Assembly (NCBI GenBank): GCA_035547155.1
Contig: DASZVJ010000189.1
Span: 1 to 32,647, forward strand
From: CAZNMF01 sp035547155
GTDB lineage: Bacteria > Acidobacteriota > Vicinamibacteria > Vicinamibacterales > SCN-69-37
Direction: 5' to 3'
DNA length: 32,647 nucleotides
This document shows, piece by piece, positions 30,133 to 32,647 of this stretch (positions within the stretch are counted from its first letter, which is position 1; the number at the start of each line of letters is the position of its first letter). The notes under the pieces are model-generated. The model ran no database searches and was not told where the DNA came from. It saw only the letters and a list, made by a program, of their open reading frames with translations. Both the position numbers and the translations under genes were made by a program.

Positions 30133-32357
30133 CAGTCTCCCTTGGCGCCCGGCTCGGTTCCCGCGATGAAGACCTCCGGGCCGTTCAGGCTTGGGACGAC
30201 GACGACGTTGCCCGGACGCTGGAACTCTGGAGGATCGCCGCCAGCCGCACGGCGGCGATCGATCCAGCTCTTCATGATGTCAGTCCAGATCGGCAGCGCC
30301 GCGATCGCGCCTGTCTGATTCGATCCGATTGGCTTCTTCTGATCGAAGCCGACCCACACGCCGAGCGTGATGTCCGGATCGAAGCCGATGAACCACGCGT
30401 CCGTGTAATCGTCGGTCGTGCCGGTCTTGCCGCCGAGCGGCCAGCCAAGCGAGCTCGCGGTCGCCGCCGTGCCGTGCTGCACGACGCCTTCGAGCAGATT
30501 CGTCATGATGTAGGCCGTGTCCGCGCGCAGCGCTTCGTGCGGCTCGGCGCGATGCTGCTCGAGCACGTTGCCCTCGCGATCGACGACGTCGAGGATCGGC
30601 AGCGGCGCCACGCGCACGCCCTGATTGGGGAACGTCGTATAGGCGGACACCATCTCCAGCAGCGTGTCCTCTGCGGATCCGATGGCGATCGAAAGATATT
30701 CCGGTAGCGGAGCGGTGATGCCCATCTGCCGTGCGTAGCCGATGACTTCCTTCGGCCCGAGCGCGGCCATCAGGCGCACCGTCGGCACGTTGCGCGAATC
30801 TTCGAGCGCCCAGCGCAGCGTCACTGGACCCTCGAATTGACGGTCGTAGTTCTTCGGCTCGTACGGCGGCTGATTCGGGCCTGGCGCGTAGCTGACGGGT
30901 GAGTCGTCGAGCATGGACGCCGCCGTGTACCCGCGGTCGATCGCTGCCGTGTAGACGAACGGCTTGAACAACGATCCGACCTGGCGCATCGCCTGGGTCG
31001 CGCGATTGAACTGGCTGCGCTCGAAGCTGTCGCCGCCGATGAGCGCCAGGATCTGTCCGGTGTGATTGTCGAGCGCGACGACGGCGCCTTCGACGTTCGG
31101 CGGTTGATCGAGCGTGGCCGTCAGCGTCGCGGCCGAGGCGTCCACTTTGCCGACGCGCACGTCGATCACGTCGCCGACGTGCAGGATGTCCTGGGGCTTC
31201 TTGCGCGTCCACTCGTAGCCGGCGCGCCCGACGACGCTCGTGAACCGGCCGACGCGGACTTTGAATTCGGCGGCGCCGACCTCCGTCACGACCGCCGGCT
31301 GGATGTCACCGTCGACGGGATCGCGCGCCCACTTCTGCGGCTTGTACGAGTCGAGCGACCGGTGTTCCGCCAGCAGATTGTGTGCGGGCTTCCGGAAGCC
31401 ACGCAGCTTGTCGATGCGGCGCACGCCGCGATCGAGCGCGTCGTTGGCGGCGCGCTGGAGATCCGGATCGATGCCCGTGTGGATGACGAGGCCATTCTCG
31501 TAGAGCGCTTTCGCGCCGTACGCGTCTTCGAGGCGATCGCGGACCATCTCGAGGAAGTACGGCGCAATCGACGCGGGCTGCGTCGGCTGGCCGCGCGTGA
31601 TGATCGGCCGCGCCTTGGCGGCGTTGGCGTCCGCTTGCGTGATGTAGTGCTGTTCGGCCATCCGATCGAGCACATACGCGCGGCGCGCCAGCGCAGCCTT
31701 CATGTTCACGTACGGGCTCTGGCGCACGTTGCCCTGCAGCAGTCCGGCGATGAGCGCCGCTTCGTCGAGATTGAGGTCCTTGACGGACTTGCCGAAGTAG
31801 AGCTGCGACGCGGCCTCCACGCCGTACACGTAGTGGCCCCAGTACATCTTGTTGCAGTACATCGTGAAGATTTCTTCCTTCGTGTACCGCTTGTCAATCT
31901 GGATCGCGAGCAGCCATTCCTTGATCTTGCGCTCGAGCGTCACCTCGTCGGTCAGGAAGAGCTTGCGCGCGAGCTGCTGGGTGATCGTGCTCGCGCCGCC
32001 GCGCCGCTGGATGCCCAACACGCGGCGCACGCCCATCGCGGCGATCGCGCGCACGTCGATGCCGCCGTGCGAGAAGAAGTCGGCGTCCTCCGAGGAGATG
32101 ATCGCGTTGCGGAGGACCTGCGGGATCTGGTCGTACGTGACGAGCACACGGCGCTCCGTGGCGAACTCGCCAATCGTCGACCCGTCACGCCCGAGCACGC
32201 GCGTGATCGTGCCGGGAGAGTAGTCGTCGAGCGCGGAAATCTGCGGCAGATCACCCGCAAACGCGAAGAGCACGCCGCCGACCGTGCCGGCAATCGCGGC
32301 CGCGACGAACAAGCTCGCGATGCCGACGAGACGAGCCGATCGGAAGAACCGGGACAT
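30132..32357 (-). CDS. Penicillin-binding protein 1A family (bifunctional peptidoglycan synthase)
   Basis: A 741-residue class A enzyme. One N-terminal membrane helix (about 11-34) is followed by the glycosyltransferase family 51 domain (about 55-225) with catalytic E90 in ISSEDADFFSHGG and the GASTITQQLARKLFL segment. An OB-like linker follows, then the transpeptidase domain with active-site S462-x-x-K465 (GSLFKPFVY), the SxN motif in EDSRNVPT and K644-T-G (GGKTGTTDDYTDAWF). It polymerises glycan strands and cross-links peptides in the periplasm. ATG (32357-32355) has no Shine-Dalgarno site; TACAGT ends eight bases before it, and a GATAGYGC octamer array lies just upstream. Probably mrcA/ponA, but the paralogue cannot be fixed from sequence alone. 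Confidence 0.94.
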   Translation of the reverse strand: MSRFFRSARLVGIASLFVAAAIAGTVGGVLFAFAGDLPQISALDDYSPGTITRVLGRDGSTIGEFATERRVLVTYDQIPQVLRNAIISSEDADFFSHGGIDVRAIAAMGVRRVLGIQRRGGASTITQQLARKLFLTDEVTLERKIKEWLLAIQIDKRYTKEEIFTMYCNKMYWGHYVYGVEAASQLYFGKSVKDLNLDEAALIAGLLQGNVRQSPYVNMKAALARRAYVLDRMAEQHYITQADANAAKARPIITRGQPTQPASIAPYFLEMVRDRLEDAYGAKALYENGLVIHTGIDPDLQRAANDALDRGVRRIDKLRGFRKPAHNLLAEHRSLDSYKPQKWARDPVDGDIQPAVVTEVGAAEFKVRVGRFTSVVGRAGYEWTRKKPQDILHVGDVIDVRVGKVDASAATLTATLDQPPNVEGAVVALDNHTGQILALIGGDSFERSQFNRATQAMRQVGSLFKPFVYTAAIDRGYTAASMLDDSPVSYAPGPNQPPYEPKNYDRQFEGPVTLRWALEDSRNVPTVRLMAALGPKEVIGYARQMGITAPLPEYLSIAIGSAEDTLLEMVSAYTTFPNQGVRVAPLPILDVVDREGNVLEQHRAEPHEALRADTAYIMTNLLEGVVQHGTAATASSLGWPLGGKTGTTDDYTDAWFIGFDPDITLGVWVGFDQKKPIGSNQTGAIAALPIWTDIMKSWIDRRRAAGGDPPEFQRPGNVVVVPSLNGPEVFIAGTEPGAKGD

Positions 32358-32385
32358 GGGAGATCACTGTACAAGAGAGCGTCGT

Positions 32386-32443
32386 ATCGCGCTATCTCGC
32401 TAACGCGCTATCGCACTATCTCTCATCGAGCTATCTGACTATC
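32386..32443 (-). repeat. GATAGYGC octamer array upstream of the penicillin-binding protein gene
   Basis: On the minus strand GAT-headed units (forward ATC) lie at forward positions 32441, 32433, 32425, 32418, 32410, 32402 (variant GTT), 32394 and 32386, spaced by eight except one step of seven. Relative to the downstream gene the array has the same orientation as the one before the HIT gene (9785-9879). It ends about 28 bases before the start codon. Confidence 0.75.
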
Positions 32444-32449
32444 TGCTGG

Positions 32450-32477
32450 CCATCCCCCATGCCCCAAGCCTCAAGCC
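32450..32477 (-). repeat. Heptamer array (CTTGRGG/CATGGGG)
   Basis: On the minus strand CTTGAGG, CTTGGGG, CATGGGG and GATGGCC follow each other as 7-base units and then run into the octamer array at 32443. Together they fill the space between two minus-strand genes. Confidence 0.45.
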
Positions 32478-32481
32478 TTTC

Positions 32482-32647
32482 CTATCTCCGTGCGCGCGCG
32501 TGGCCGCCGCCGGAGGACCCGCCGGACGATCCGCGCGAGCGCTCGCCGCCGCCGCTGCGTGGCGACGAGGATTCGACGCGGCGCTCCGGTGGCGGGGACG
32601 GACGCGGCGTCTCGGCTCGCGGGGACGAGCGCTGCACGCCGCCGTAC
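32482..32647 (-). CDS. Probable C-terminal tail of an unidentified protein (truncated by window edge)
   Basis: On the minus strand a frame is open from the window edge to a TAG at 32484-32482 (54 codons). It is rich in Ser, Gly, Arg and Pro and ends with ERSRGSSGGSSGGGHARARR, a low-complexity tail of a kind often seen on exported acidobacterial proteins. G/C at third positions is high, but other frames are open too: a plus-strand frame from ATG 32459 and a second minus-strand frame. The call is therefore weak. If right, this gene lies upstream of the penicillin-binding protein gene on the same strand. Confidence 0.35.
   Translation of the reverse strand, partial: YGGVQRSSPRAETPRPSPPPERRVESSSPRSGGGERSRGSSGGSSGGGHARARR

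Noticed and set aside
32459..32647. Plus-strand gene start (ATG at 32459)
   Set aside because: Its start lies inside a repeat array without a ribosome-binding site; the minus-strand Ser/Gly-rich tail is slightly more credible, though neither is firm.

Overview
The window is about 32.6 kb of high-GC DNA (roughly two-thirds G+C, strong G/C bias at third codon positions, long spurious antisense frames). It carries the housekeeping genes of a Gram-negative chromosome: rpsA, an HU/IHF gene, valS, nadC, birA, argS, mobA, lnt, prfB and a class A penicillin-binding protein. The 675-residue VWFA-related secreted protein with its degenerate metal site, the DUF6335 protein and the overall gene style suggest an acidobacterium, most likely of the Vicinamibacteria. 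That placement is an inference from gene content, not from a marker gene. I see no phage, IS, CRISPR, tRNA or rRNA.

Layout. (1) 1-2326, + strand: a truncated gene end, then a tightly overlapping set of SRPBCC protein, zinc alcohol dehydrogenase and a TPP-enzyme remnant. The dehydrogenase is frameshifted and the TPP enzyme has lost its middle, so this cluster looks decayed (or mis-sequenced). (2) 2361-6504, +: an AI-2E-type permease, a small CxxC membrane protein, then a small Trp-rich membrane protein, an OmpR-type response regulator and a histidine kinase. (3) 6585-7325, -: a DUF6335 protein with a histone-H1-like basic tail. (4) 7470-12466, +: rpsA, HU/IHF-like protein, HIT hydrolase, VWFA-related protein. 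(5) 12798-19941, +: a receiver protein with a long Ala/Pro linker and a helical C-terminus, then valS-nadC-birA-hypothetical-RlmD-like methyltransferase packed with little or no spacing; then an MpaB-type (DUF2236) protein. (6) 21111-24406, -: mobA-argS-class I amidotransferase. (7) 24416-30115, +: V4R-like protein, TPR lipoprotein-like secreted protein, SPOR protein, lnt, and prfB with its classical programmed +1 frameshift. (8) 30132-32357, -: penicillin-binding protein 1A, followed by the probable tail of another minus-strand gene.

The least explained signal is not a gene. At least eight short spaces between genes hold degenerate tandem arrays with a strict 7- or 8-bp period. Three unit families (GTAGCCC-like heptamers, GATAGTGC octamers, GGTTCTGA/TCAGAACC octamers) each occur at two or three separate places, often ending inside or right beside a start codon, ribosome-binding site or stop codon. 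In the clearest case twelve GAT-headed octamers run in phase into the ATG of the HIT gene. I regard these arrays as the best candidate for something undescribed, though simple replication slippage remains a sufficient explanation for any single one.
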